DNA of 20,747 nucleotides, from positions 9,738-30,484 of the forward strand of contig NAOQ01000465.1 in the NCBI GenBank assembly GCA_002751075.1, written 5' to 3'. Made by a program: the position numbers and the translations under genes. This DNA comes from Ichthyophonus hoferi (lineage: Eukaryota > Opisthokonta > Ichthyosporea > Ichthyophonida > Ichthyophonidae). This document shows positions 1 through 9,886 of this stretch, in pieces. Position 1 is the stretch's first letter. The number at the start of each line of letters is the position of its first letter. The notes below the pieces were generated by a model. It did not search any database and was not told where the DNA came from. It saw only the letters and a list, made by a program, of their open reading frames with translations.

Positions 1-25
1 ATACATACATATATACATACATACA

Positions 26-59
<34 letters not shown>

Positions 60-79
60 CATACATACATACATACATA
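1..79. repeat. (ATAC)n microsatellite
   Basis: Near-pure tandem ATAC units interrupted twice by ATATAT. It runs off the left edge of the window, so its true length is unknown. Confidence 0.95.
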
Positions 80-1241
80 AACACAGGAAATGAAAGTGAA
101 ACTTAACGATGACTTCACCCAACTGCTCACCCGTGACGTTGTTAAGCGCTGATCAGTGAGATTAATTGATTAATCTTCGATCATCTGCGATCAACCACTT
201 ACACCATTCCATCATCCAGTGCATCATCTCTTGTGTTTTGACTTTATTATAATCTTTCTCTTATTACGTTGACACCACAATTCAGTTATATATTTATGTA
301 TATATATATATATATATATATGCTCTAATAATAACTCGTTGTATTGTATTTATATGAAGAGACGTTTAGTGTAACCGGGAATCTATCATCATTTAATATC
401 ATTTAATCTATTAATAACAACCAGTAACTAGTTGTTTATAAAAACCATGGTCTATTTTATCCGAATGTCCATTCATAGTATCTGTCTTATTGGTTGATTA
501 AAGACTTTAATTTTTCAATTCCTTAATAAATTTAAATTTAAATTGCAATCTCACTGTTTCTTACCCCTCTTCAATCCTAAAATATTTGTAAAATAATGCA
601 CGCATATACATACATACCATTAGTTTTATACATGCGGTTTTATTGGTAGATGAGTATATATTTAAGTGCGATTAGATATAAGTCAAGAATAGTTTGATGC
701 CATTGAGCTGGGTCACCCGATTCAGCCCATATAAATCTTTATAATTGTGAACCACTAGCTCAAGGTAAAGTTAGTTTAAATGAATAGTCTAGTATAGTCT
801 ACAATGGATATTAGCAACATAAAAAACATTATATTATTGGTCAAAGATCAGTCAACGCTGGTGCATGTCCGCTTATGAAGCTATATATAGACAAATATAT
901 TTCTACATTTATAAATGGATACTTCTTTAATAAGTTGAGGTTATATCTTGAAATTTTGTGCATAACTCTCATAGACACCCCCCTAAAGCTACGGCCACAT
1001 AAAGCTGTGATTTGAATTTTTCAATTCCAAGTTCTGCACATTCCTGTTGTACCGTTGGATTACCTAATATAACATTTTGAAATATTGTCCTATATAGTTG
1101 CATTTGATACTTCAGTGTTAGACTGATCAATCATATATTGTTATTTGGTTTAAAGTTGTAATTACTATTCCAATCAACTATAATAATATTTGTATTTTTA
1201 AGTCATTATATAGTCCGTAAGACGTGAAATCTCATGAGAAA
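80..1241. other. AT-rich intergenic DNA, no gene seen
   Basis: No open frame of note on either strand. It contains a (TA)n run near 297-320. The stretch 100-250 is less AT-rich than its surroundings and looks like the end of some dispersed repeat, but I recognise no family. A short local palindrome (GGGTCACCC) lies near 710. Nothing else is supported. Confidence 0.6.
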
Positions 1242-1422
1242 GCCGTCACGTTCAACATATGGAGTTAGTTCAATGCATATATATATATATTTAACAGAGT
1301 AAACCAACAGGTAAAATTATATCGTCAAAATTATATTATAGTTTTATCTTGAAAATGTCAATTCATTCTTAAGGCACACTTATTATAAACTTTAACTAAC
1401 ACCATATGGTGAGCTTGACGGC
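1242..1422. repeat. Foldback element B (core shared with 4475-4969)
   Basis: Imperfect inverted arms of 29 bp (1242-1270 and 1394-1422; both contain GCCGTC/GACGGC and CATATGG/CCATATG) surround an AT-rich core. The core (about 1268-1399) closely matches 4658-4787 in the same order and orientation: GTTCAA-GCATATAT, GAGTAAACC, GTCAAAATTATATTATA, GAAAATGTCAAT, TTAACTAA. The outer arms do not match those of the other element. It has no coding capacity and looks like a non-autonomous foldback or MITE-like element. No target-site duplication was identified. Confidence 0.6.
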
Positions 1423-1762
1423 ATTATCATACACTCTGACTTAAGTTGGCTTGAATGATTAAGTTTGTGAGAAGAAAAAAGTAATTGGTCATAGTCAAAT
1501 CTCATGAAACTCAATTAACGGTTTGAAAGCTGTAATTGATTTTTGCTTCACCAATGACAGACTTTTATTCAAGAAAAATAATATATATATATAATATCCT
1601 TAATATACGTATTGGGTGTTTTTTGTTTAACATATATATATATATATATATTTGCATGTAAAAAAAGCAGTAAAATTTATTGAGTACAACGGAAAAGTAA
1701 TAATGATTATAGTGCTGGTTAACATATTAAAATATCAATTGCATATTCAAATATTGTATACG
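1423..1762. other. AT-rich DNA between foldback B and inverted-repeat arm
   Basis: Contains two (TA)n runs (near 1580-1594 and 1631-1652). I see no gene, RNA or recognisable element. Confidence 0.5.
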
Positions 1763-4474
1763 CTAATATTATCAAAAAGCTGTAATTAAATTATGACCGC
1801 CCATCGAAACCTTGAAGCACGCAACCTTTTGTTTCTAATGGTTATCTCGGTATAAGGAGATTGGTATACCGATTGGTCCGTGGCTCTGCCTTGGCTTTTC
1901 ACCATAGATCCTTAGATCCAAAACATATATTCTTTTGATGGTAGAAGGTATTCGTTATTTGGTGTTAAAAAATATTTTGGTATTGAGATTACATAATATC
2001 AAGGCTAATTTCCTAATAACCTACTTTTAAGTCTCATTCAAGTATACTGAACCAAGATGCAAATTAAACTACCTAGATTAATTGATTAATAAGCTAATAA
2101 AGGTCATACCAAACTAAATTTGGTTCAAGTTTATGTCTATATATACAGTAATATAATACAAAACATACAATACAATATCATGACTGTAGACATATACATA
2201 TATATCTGCTTACATAGTTGGCAGTCAAGTAATCTCTCCTTACCCACTTATCCTCTTACCTATCCCATTGATTGAATAATAATTAACTTTTAAATAGTCA
2301 ACCCCGTTGATATACAGGCTGTCCCGGATGTCTCATTGTTTGGCTTAAATGAATGGTGTTGTATATATTATATTTATATATTAAAAACATATCAAATATA
2401 CATGTAATAAGACATTATATATATGTGATATTTAAGTTGCAGATAACGGGGAAGGAGGGGAAGGGGGGAAGGAAAAAGGAGAGATGCAGAAATATTACAC
2501 GTAATATTGTAATAGATTGACAATAATATATATATATATAGGTTTTTATTTAAATAGTTACAGCTCTATGGATTATTATCTTCCATAGACAAATCTTAAA
2601 AACAATTGCTATGTGCGTTAATATAACATGGTAGTATTTAGAATAAAATAATATATATATATATATTAAATAGAATAATCATTGCTGTACAGTAAGTTAT
2701 ACACAAGATCACAAAACTTTTGCAATTTATGCATTTCTTTGAGTTAGTCCGCAAGATCAATCATTATGGATAGGTACGCACAATAGTATTTATTTACATC
2801 TGAAAACAGCATCTAATTTTGAGAATAGAATATTAATTTATTTGGCAACGTTATATAACCTTAAACAGTAGTGTTGCATGTAGATTCTAGATTCAACAAT
2901 CTACATACTTCAATTTTAAACTTCAATATATTACCCAAACCTTATAACCCACAGTAATAGGAACACACATATATGCTTTCAATTGTTTATTGCTTATTTG
3001 TATTGGGATTTTCAAATCAAACCGACCGTCCAGACTAAGCTTTAGTCAGCCGAACTCATTTACTTCTTCCGCAACAGGGAAATTCCTTGCTGAAGACGTC
3101 ATCAACACTACAGTGCATTTTGTTAAATCCTCGATGTTCACTTAAAAAGTGGTCTTCTACCTCAACAAAATCAGCATAGGCTTTGTACGGTTCCCTTAAC
3201 AATCCACATTATTATAGCACTTTAATTTATCCAGTTAGCCCAGACTGAAGGTACTAGTTTGAAACATTACTTCCTTTCCACAGTTTAATGTGCATATTGG
3301 CACCTTGACGTATACTCATCAAATATATAATCATAAGGGCATACCAACCTTGCACTTGGGAATACGTTAAAATTATAGCATATATGGTACTGATATTCAA
3401 AATTAGGATCGGGGAAAAGTCTGTAACCCCACCATGAAGGCGTAAAATGAGGGCATTTGAAGTTCTTAGACGTTTCCTTTTCCCAATCACAATAGTGGAA
3501 TTCTTGGTTAAACACCTTATCTTTGGGGCATTTTTGCAAAACAGTTTTTTGACTACAATTCCAGTACCATTGAACATTATACTCGTAGGAGTAAGTGTGG
3601 TATTCTGTAATATTTTCCCAATGTTTGTTGGGGCATGAGCCGTAAAAGGGGGAAGGGGAGCCCAATGAGAATCCTTGGGACACAGCTACCTTTAATGTCT
3701 TCTATTGCCACAGCAGAGGAGTGAGTAGCAACAGCAGCTAAAGCAGCTGCAATGAAATAATAAGCCATTGTAAATACAAGAAATATATCTCTGTTAATTA
3801 AAACAGTTAGTAAACCATTTTCTAGTTTGATTTTCAGTTAGTGTTGCTAAAATTAGGTTAGTTATCGGTTAATACGTCATTGCGTATTTATATCTATTAG
3901 AAGGTAAAACATATTTAGATGTTTGGCGTTCTATACCTATCACTGTAAAGTGCCGTGAATAAAGTACGTTTTCAATGATAAACAACTTCTACTAAATTAC
4001 AGGTAAACACTCATACTATGCAATTAGGCATAATTACTACACACATTTTTTTCTCTTTGTTTTCCTTCTTTAATAATCTTGCAATATTGGCAAACAACAC
4101 ACCCTTTTTGAAAGATAATGTAGTTAGGATTGGGTTAGTATCTGTTATTACGTTATCATATATTGTATCTATTGAAAGTTTAAAACATATTTAGATTTGT
4201 TGCACATATTTGCGGCATCGTCACTGTATTTATGCTACGTACAATCATCGTTCGAGTTGTTTCGAGCGCCAGCTCACTTCTTAATTACACACTCTGTTAC
4301 TGGTTATCCACCGCTATATATGCGTACATACATACATACATATAGACATACAGACATGCATAATCCAAGGGAATGGCAATCTCACCAATTCTTACAAGAT
4401 TAGGCTTTAGACCTGAAACTGGTTCCCAAAATTATTCCATATCATTTTGTAGTCAAATTAGGGTAAATGTTGCT
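1763..4474. repeat. Left arm of a 7.4-kb inverted repeat
   Basis: The reverse complement of this stretch matches 6385-9152 almost throughout. Examples are a 34-base perfect match between 1861-1894 and 9018-9051, and another of more than 30 bases around 3008-3041 against 7763-7796. Matching continues through gene flanks, microsatellites and polypurine tracts, with scattered indels. The right arm has roughly 100 bp extra near 8450-8610, and the left has extra bases after the gene's stop. Similarity fades just outside 1763. The inner end stops exactly at 4474, where a foldback element begins. It carries one CBM14-type gene copy on the minus strand. Confidence 0.9.
3285..3768 (-). pseudogene. CBM14-like secreted protein, left copy, one frame break
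   Basis: Inverted paralogue of the gene at 7101-7601. From the ATG at 3766-3768 it encodes a signal peptide (MAYYFIAAALAAVATHSSAV) and IEDIK. It then leaves frame because the minus strand has AAA at 3691-3693 where the right copy has AA. The remaining frame stays open for about 130 codons to the TAA at 3285-3287. It holds eight cysteines and the chitin-binding type-2 signatures CPKDKVFNQ..YCDW and LFPDPNF..Y..C. Its promoter position reads TAGAAAATGG (3815-3824) where the right copy has TATAAAAGGGG. The long undamaged downstream frame means the break is recent, is an assembly error in a short A-run, or is bypassed by a start further in or by splicing. The family role is binding of chitin or related glycans outside the cell; this copy's activity is unknown. 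Confidence 0.7.
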
Positions 4475-4969
4475 TGGTAGATGATAAAATTAGAAATAAA
4501 CAGAAAACAAATTAGGATATTGTAGATATTATAATAGCTAATCATAGGTCTGCTTGAAAAACTAAATATTTTTTATTGGTGTTATAAGCCAAGTGAATAT
4601 GATTGAACTTTCACCTTAGCCATTGGTAGAGTTGAACCCGTAATTTGTTTTTCATTTGTTCAAAGCATATATATATATATAACTGAGTAAACCAGTAACT
4701 AAAATTTTATAGTCAAAATTATATTATAATTTTATCTCGAAAATGTCAATCCATTCTTAACGCACATTTATGATAAAACTTAACTAATAAAAAATAAATT
4801 ACGGGTTCATCTCTACCAATGGTTAAGGTGAAAGTTCAATCATATTCACTTGGCTTATAACACCAATACAAAACCATTTATATTTTTCAAGTCAAGCTGT
4901 GATTGCCTGATAGAATATGCACAATCTTAAATTTCTTTTTGCTTATATTTCCAATTTTATCATCTACCA
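4475..4969. mobile_element. Foldback element A (MITE-like, no ORF)
   Basis: Inverted arms of about 175-180 bp (4475-4652 and 4794-4969) end in a perfect 17-bp terminal inverted repeat (TGGTAGATGATAAAATT at 4475-4491 and its complement at 4953-4969). Inner stretches such as AAGCCAAGTGAATATGATTG are also mirrored. The central 4658-4787 matches the core of the element at 1242-1422. There is no transposase or usable coding frame, so it would be non-autonomous. The left end sits exactly on the inner edge of the large inverted repeat. I could not find a convincing target-site duplication. Confidence 0.75.
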
Positions 4970-6001
4970 TTCAGTTCTATTTTTATCTACTCAAAAATGC
5001 AAACTCCCATTAGCGCCTCATAAATATCTTTTCAAAACAATTCTTTTCAATTACATTTCGTAACAGATAATAGATATAATATGTACATGCCATAATTTTA
5101 ATTATATATATATATTTAAAGGTTGGCATCTTTAAAGTATTTTCACCAGGTATAAAAATGTGTGGTAGTTTTATCGACTTACAAACAGGGTTTGAGATTT
5201 CCAATTGAATACCATATAGTAGTTAATTTTTCTGGACTTAAAGCTCAGTTGCTGTGCTAGAGGTTCTCTAGAAGGCACGTATACCGACTCCCTGGGTAAC
5301 TGACTGCACCTCGGTTCTAATTCAGAAGGAATTGTTGTTTTGATTCGCTTAGAGGTTTATGTGGGAATTACGCAATGCAACCGATCAGTAAGGGGTGCTA
5401 TATTACAATTTAAATGGTAACTATTGCCACCATTTATTGTTAGTAGACAGTTCTCTATTTTTGAACGTGAGAGAGATCTAAACACTAATTATCATGTGAG
5501 TGCCAACGGGTAGACTAGGCATTAGAATAATGATGTAGTTATTGCATACATACAATTAAGTGCAAAGGTTTGTGTGTGTTTTAAGTGCCTGGGTATTTTT
5601 TGCTAGTGCTATCGCGTTGGCGTGAGCGGCTCCTATATTACTGATTTTTCTTTTCTTTTCTACTTCGTTTTCCTGCGAGTGCGAATTTTTGGTCAACACC
5701 CATAACTGTGTCCAATAACCAACCTAAAGGTGGCCTATCATAAATAGTGTTATTGGTTAATAAATTTTATGAAAGATTACAGAGATCCACTAGGAATATC
5801 TGATCTTATCTCGAAAAGATTATACTGCTCTTTTTTTTATTTGAATGGCTCATAAATGTTAGTGCCCAGTCGCCGGGTAAAGAACGAACAAATTATCATC
5901 TGTTCACAGTGTCGTCCAGTGATTGATTTAGATGGCCAGATGATGCCTTAAGCTACCAATAGAACAGACGATGTAGTGCAGCTACAGATAACTAAACAAA
6001 C
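4970..6001. other. Unique spacer between inverted-repeat arms
   Basis: No gene or convincing ORF. The part from about 5225 to 5950 is visibly less AT-rich than the surroundings. It includes a hairpin (CTAGAG-GTT-CTCTAG, around 5257-5271, extended by GTGC/GCAC) and a box-B-like string GGTTCTAATTC at 5313-5323 without a matching box A. It may be an old dispersed repeat; I cannot name the family. The string ACAGATAACTAA at 5984-5995 repeats at 6721-6732 and may be a remnant of another tandem unit. Confidence 0.5.
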
Positions 6002-6144
6002 CTAGCAACATTTACCCTAGATTTGACAACAAAATTATATGGAATAATTTTGGGAACCAGTTTCAAGTCTAAGGCCTAATCTTGTAGGAATTGGTGAGAT
6101 TGCCATTCCCTTGGATTGTGCATGTCTATATGTCTATATGTATG

Positions 6145-6176
<32 letters not shown>

Positions 6177-6745
6177 CATGTGTGCATGTACATATATAGC
6201 GGTAGATAGCCAGTAACAGGATGTGTAATCAAGAAATGAGCTGACGCTCTAAATAGCTCTAATTATAACCGTACGTAGCAAAAGGTTATTGACGTTGCCG
6301 CGAGCATGAGCAGCAGATCAAAAAAGATTTGACCTTTCAATAGATAAAATATACAATAACGTGATAACATATGACTATACAATTCTAGCAACATTTACCC
6401 TAGATTCAACTGTTTCAACAAAATTATATGGTGTAATTTTGTTAACCAGTTTCTGGTCTAAAGCTTAATGTTGTAAAAATGGTGAGTGCCATTCCCCTGG
6501 ATTGCGCATGTCTATATGTAGCTATGTATGTATGTGCGTATATACATGACAGCGGTGGATAGCTAGTAATAAGTAGTGTTATCAAGAAGTGAGCTGGCGT
6601 TCAAATCAATTCTAACGTTTAATCGTACGTAGCATAAAACATTGACGATGCCGCAAATATGTTTAGAAAATCTAAATATGCTTTAATCTTTCAATAGATA
6701 AAATACACAATAACATAAAAACAGATAACTAACCCAATCCGAAAA
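6002..6745. repeat. Diverged tandem duplication in right arm
   Basis: Two direct copies, 6002-6384 and 6385-6745, both begin CTAGCAACATTTACCCTAG. They share the same order of blocks: a TATGG..TAATTTTG stretch, the GGTGAG..GCCATTCCC block, the GCATGTCTATATGT microsatellite, TAGCGGT-or-CAGCGGT, GAGCTG, CGTACGTAGCA, GACG-TGCCGC and CTTTCAATAGATAAAATA. They differ at many positions, so the duplication is not recent. The left arm has only one equivalent (4197-4474). Confidence 0.85.
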
Positions 6746-7039
6746 AACAATATATTTTAAAAAGATTGTGTTGCTTATTAATACAGCAAGGTTATTAAAG
6801 GAAAATAGAGAAAAACAATGTATGTGGTATTAATGCCTAATGGCATAGTATGAGTCATTACCAATAATTTAGTAGAAGTTGATTATCATTGAACACGTAC
6901 CTTATTCACAGCACTTTACAAGAAATGTATAGAACACCAGATTTCTAAATATGTTTTACCCTTCTAATAGATATAAATACACAATGAGGTATTAACAAAT
7001 AACTAGCCTAATTTTAACAACAATATCTGAAAATCAAAC

Positions 7040-7050
7040 TATAAAAGGGG
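7040..7050 (+). promoter_or_regulatory. TATA box of the right CBM14-like gene
   Basis: TATAAAAGGGG lies about 50-60 bp before the ATG, giving a predicted transcription start near 7070-7075 and a very short 5' leader. The matching left-arm position has TAGAAAATGG. Confidence 0.7.
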
Positions 7051-7100
7051 TTTACTAACCGTTTTAATTAACGGAGAAGAATCTCTATCTTGTATTTACA

Positions 7101-7601
7101 ATGACTTATTATTTCCTTGCAACTGCTTTAGCTGCTGTTGCTACCCAATCCTCTGTCGTGGCAATAGAAGACAGTAAGGTAGCTGTGTCCCAAGGACTCC
7201 CATTAGGCTCCCCTAACGCCAAGTACAACAATTGCCCCAATCCATTTTGGGATGAGATTAAAGAATATAACACTTATCCCATCGAGTATGACGTTGAAAT
7301 GTACTGGAGTTGTAACGACAAAAGAAGTGTTATGAAATTTTGCAATAAAAATGAAGTGTTCAACCAGAAAGTTCATTCCTGTGATGAGGATAAGGAAACG
7401 TCTAAGAACTTCAAATGCCCTCTTTTCTGGCCCACATTGAATGGTTTTAAACTTTTCCCAGATCCTAATTTCAAATATCATTACCATAAGTGCTATACTT
7501 TTAATTTTCGCACAAGTAAAAGGTTGGCATGCCCTTACGATCATGTATTTGATAAGCGTACGTCAGAGTGTGAAGTTGAATATCACGAAATAGTGTTTTA
7601 A
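7101..7601 (+). CDS. Secreted two-domain CBM14/peritrophin-A-like protein
   Basis: Single-exon gene of 166 aa. Residues 1-21 form a signal peptide with hydrophobic core FLATALAAVA and a V-V-A cleavage site before IEDSK. The mature part has eight cysteines (45, 71, 81, 94, 106, 131, 144, 157). Domain 1 (about 45-94) has YWSC and EVFNQKVHSCD. Domain 2 (about 106-157) has LFPDPNF, Y.YHKC and ACPYDHVFDKRTSEC. These resemble chitin-binding type-2 domains, but each appears to have four cysteines instead of the usual six, so the disulfide plan may be reduced. In that family the domains bind chitin in gut lining, cuticle or egg coats. The start has A at -3 and follows a good TATA box. Its neighbour is its own diverged inverted copy. 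The family call is fairly sure; ligand and tissue are not. Confidence 0.85.
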   Translation: MTYYFLATALAAVATQSSVVAIEDSKVAVSQGLPLGSPNAKYNNCPNPFWDEIKEYNTYPIEYDVEMYWSCNDKRSVMKFCNKNEVFNQKVHSCDEDKETSKNFKCPLFWPTLNGFKLFPDPNFKYHYHKCYTFNFRTSKRLACPYDHVFDKRTSECEVEYHEIVF

Positions 7602-7803
7602 TAGAGTCAGACCGTACATAGCCTATGCTGAGTTTGTTGATGCAGAATACCACTTTTTGAGTGACCATCTAGGATTTAACAAAATGCCATGTAGTGGTGA
7701 TGATGTCTTCAGCAAGGAATCTCCCTGTTGCAGAATATGTAAATACGTTCGGCTGACCAAGGCTTAGTCTGGACGGTCGGTTTGATTTGAAAATTCCAAT
7801 ACA

Positions 7804-7816
7804 AATAAACAATAAA
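7804..7816 (+). terminator. Candidate poly(A) signals, right CBM14-like gene
   Basis: Two adjacent AATAAA hexamers (7804-7809 and 7811-7816) lie about 200 bp after the stop and are conserved in part in the left arm. A further AATAAA lies near 7957. No cleavage site can be fixed from sequence. Confidence 0.45.
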
Positions 7817-9152
7817 CAATTGAAAGCATATGTGTGTTCCTATTACTGTGGGGTATAAAGTTTGGGCAATATATTGGAGTTTAAATTGAAGTATATAGAT
7901 TGTTGAATCTAGAATCTACATGCAACACTGTTGCTTAAGGTTATATAAAATTGCCAAATAAAGTAATGCTCTATTCTCAAAAATAGATGTTGTTTTTAGA
8001 TGTAAAGAAATACTATTGTGCGTACCTATCTATAATGAATTGATCTTGCGGACTAACTCAAAGGAATGCATAAATTGCAAAAGGTTTGTGATCTTGTGTA
8101 TAGTGTACTGTGGTTTACCGCAGCAATGATTATTCTATTTAATATATATATATTATTTTATTCCAAATACTACCATGTTATGTTACCGCACATAGCAATT
8201 GTTTTTAAGATTTGTTTACGGAAGATAAGAATCCATAGAGCTGTGCCCATTTAAATAAAAAACCTATATATATCATTGCCAGTCTATTACAATATTACGT
8301 CTAATGTTTCTGCATCTTTCCCTTTTCCTTTCCCCCTTTCCCTCCTTGCCCGTTATCTGCAACTTAACTAACACATACAAAATGTCTTGTTACATGCATA
8401 TTAGGTATGTGTTTAATATATAAAAATAATATATACAACACAACTCTTACGTTAACCATTAAAATGGGATTCGTAAGATACTATTGATTTACTCACACCA
8501 ATCAAGGCATCGTGGAGATATTGAACATATTGAACATGTAGGACTAACGTGTGACACCCATATCCGGAAGTCAAAGACATCTTGGCAGCCTGCACATTAG
8601 TGGGGTTAGCTTAACTATTTAAAAGTTAATTATTATTCATTCAATGGGATAGGTAAGGTAACAAGAGGGTAGGAAAAGATTACTGGACTGACAGCTGTGT
8701 AGACATATATATATGTATGTCTTATATCATGGTATTGTATATATTGTATTATACTATTGTACTATATATAAACAGAAACTCAAACCGAACTTTGTTGGGC
8801 ATGAGTTTTATTAGCTTATTATATTATTGACCAATTAATGTAGGTAACTTAATTTGTATATTGGCTCTATATACTTGGGTGAGGCTCAAAAGCAGTTAAT
8901 TAGGAAATTAACCATGGTATTGTGCCATCTCAATAGCAAAACATATTTTAACTCCAATAAAAATGCCTTCTACCATAAAAAAGGCAATTATTGGATCTAT
9001 GGACCTATGCTGAGAAACCAAGGCAGAGCCACGGACCAATCGGTATACCAATCTAATTATACCGAGATAATCATTAGAAACAAAAGGTTGCGTGCCTCAA
9101 GGTTTAGACAGGCGGTCATAATTTAGTTACAGCTTTTTAATAGTATTACTGT

Positions 9153-9460
9153 ATTTTTTAAAAAATCTTATTGAAGTGTATTTATCTTACGGATAATGAC
9201 TTACTCCTATCCAATAGAATTTTTTCTGATTTCATAGTTCGATTTTATTTGTTTAATCTAAATTCTTTTTATAAATAGATCCCATGAAGAAGATTTATAT
9301 TTCCATTTAATGCATTACGTATGACATCATGATAATCCAATAATTTTTCCAATAAAATCAAAAGGGGTTACGTCAGAAAATTATCTGTTCCTCAACAACC
9401 GTCAAATATCAACTGAGGAAGATAGACATAGAATGAAAGAGTTGTACTGTATATATATAT
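9153..9460. other. AT-rich intergenic DNA
   Basis: Lies between the inverted repeat and the 3' flank of CHAF1B. No gene, RNA or repeat recognised. Confidence 0.5.
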
Positions 9461-9650
9461 ATGTTACTACTTTATATTTTAATTGGGCAATATTATAGAC
9501 CCACAATATACTAAATAAAGAGAAAGAGGCGCAGAGTATACATATATGCTACTACTTTATATTTTCGTACAGTGATAGCATTGACCCAAAACCATATTAA
9601 GTAAACAATGAAAACTATCATAATATTTATGATACTACTTTATTATTATT
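9461..9650. repeat. Tandem repeat, unit about 84 bp
   Basis: The phrase ATG-TACTACTTTAT recurs at 9461, 9546 and 9629 (spacings 85 and 83). Each unit also has weakly matching GAC-CA-AATAT segments. About 2.3 diverged copies lie in the 3' flank, possibly the 3' UTR, of CHAF1B. Confidence 0.6.
9639..9644 (-). terminator. Candidate poly(A) signal for CHAF1B
   Basis: TTTATT on the plus strand reads AATAAA on the gene strand, about 245 bp past the stop codon. In AT-rich DNA such hexamers are common, so this is only a candidate. Confidence 0.3.
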
Positions 9651-9886
9651 TTTAACCACCGCACACCACTATCTATGTGCCAAAGTAATAGTCGAAATAA
9701 AAATGTAATAGAAAACACTAAGCTGTGGTTATCATATTACAAACTACAAATTTTGACAGAAAATTAATAATTTTTAAAAAAACATCTCTGCCTCCTTCCT
9801 TTATACAGTAAATAAAAAATAACAGTTATAATAATTAGAGGATCTAGTTATTAGAGTGACGATTATAGTTATAGTTATAGTTACAG

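Larger units (their letters stand above)
6385..9152. repeat. Right arm of the 7.4-kb inverted repeat
   Basis: Mirror partner of 1763-4474. It holds the intact CBM14-type gene and about 1.5 kb of 3' flank that is also conserved in the left arm, including a polypyrimidine block (8311-8346) mirroring the polypurine block at 2448-2483. Outer similarity ends in the shared TAATTT-AGTTACAGCTTTTT region near 9120-9140. The short plus-strand frames at 8066-8254 and 8854-9126 are not conserved as proteins in the other arm, so I do not call them genes. Confidence 0.9.

Noticed and set aside
3447-3638. Plus-strand frame opposite the left CBM14-like gene, and its minus-strand counterpart at 7203-7544
   Set aside because: Both are antisense to the CBM14-like coding sequence, whose cysteine pattern is kept in both copies; the antisense frames show no such constraint.
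4197-4403. 68-aa plus-strand frame
   Set aside because: It lies in the duplicated non-coding block and is not open in the two right-arm copies.
5225-5340. tRNA gene
   Set aside because: Only a box-B-like string is present; no box A at the right distance and no cloverleaf could be folded.
8066-9126. Two short plus-strand frames in the right arm (8066-8254, 8854-9126)
   Set aside because: The matching left-arm sequence has indels that do not preserve these frames, and the translations are low-complexity.
1763-9152. Large transposon or Polinton-like element with very long terminal inverted repeats
   Set aside because: No transposase, integrase, polymerase or capsid-like gene in the arms or spacer, and no target-site duplication found; an inverted segmental duplication fits better.
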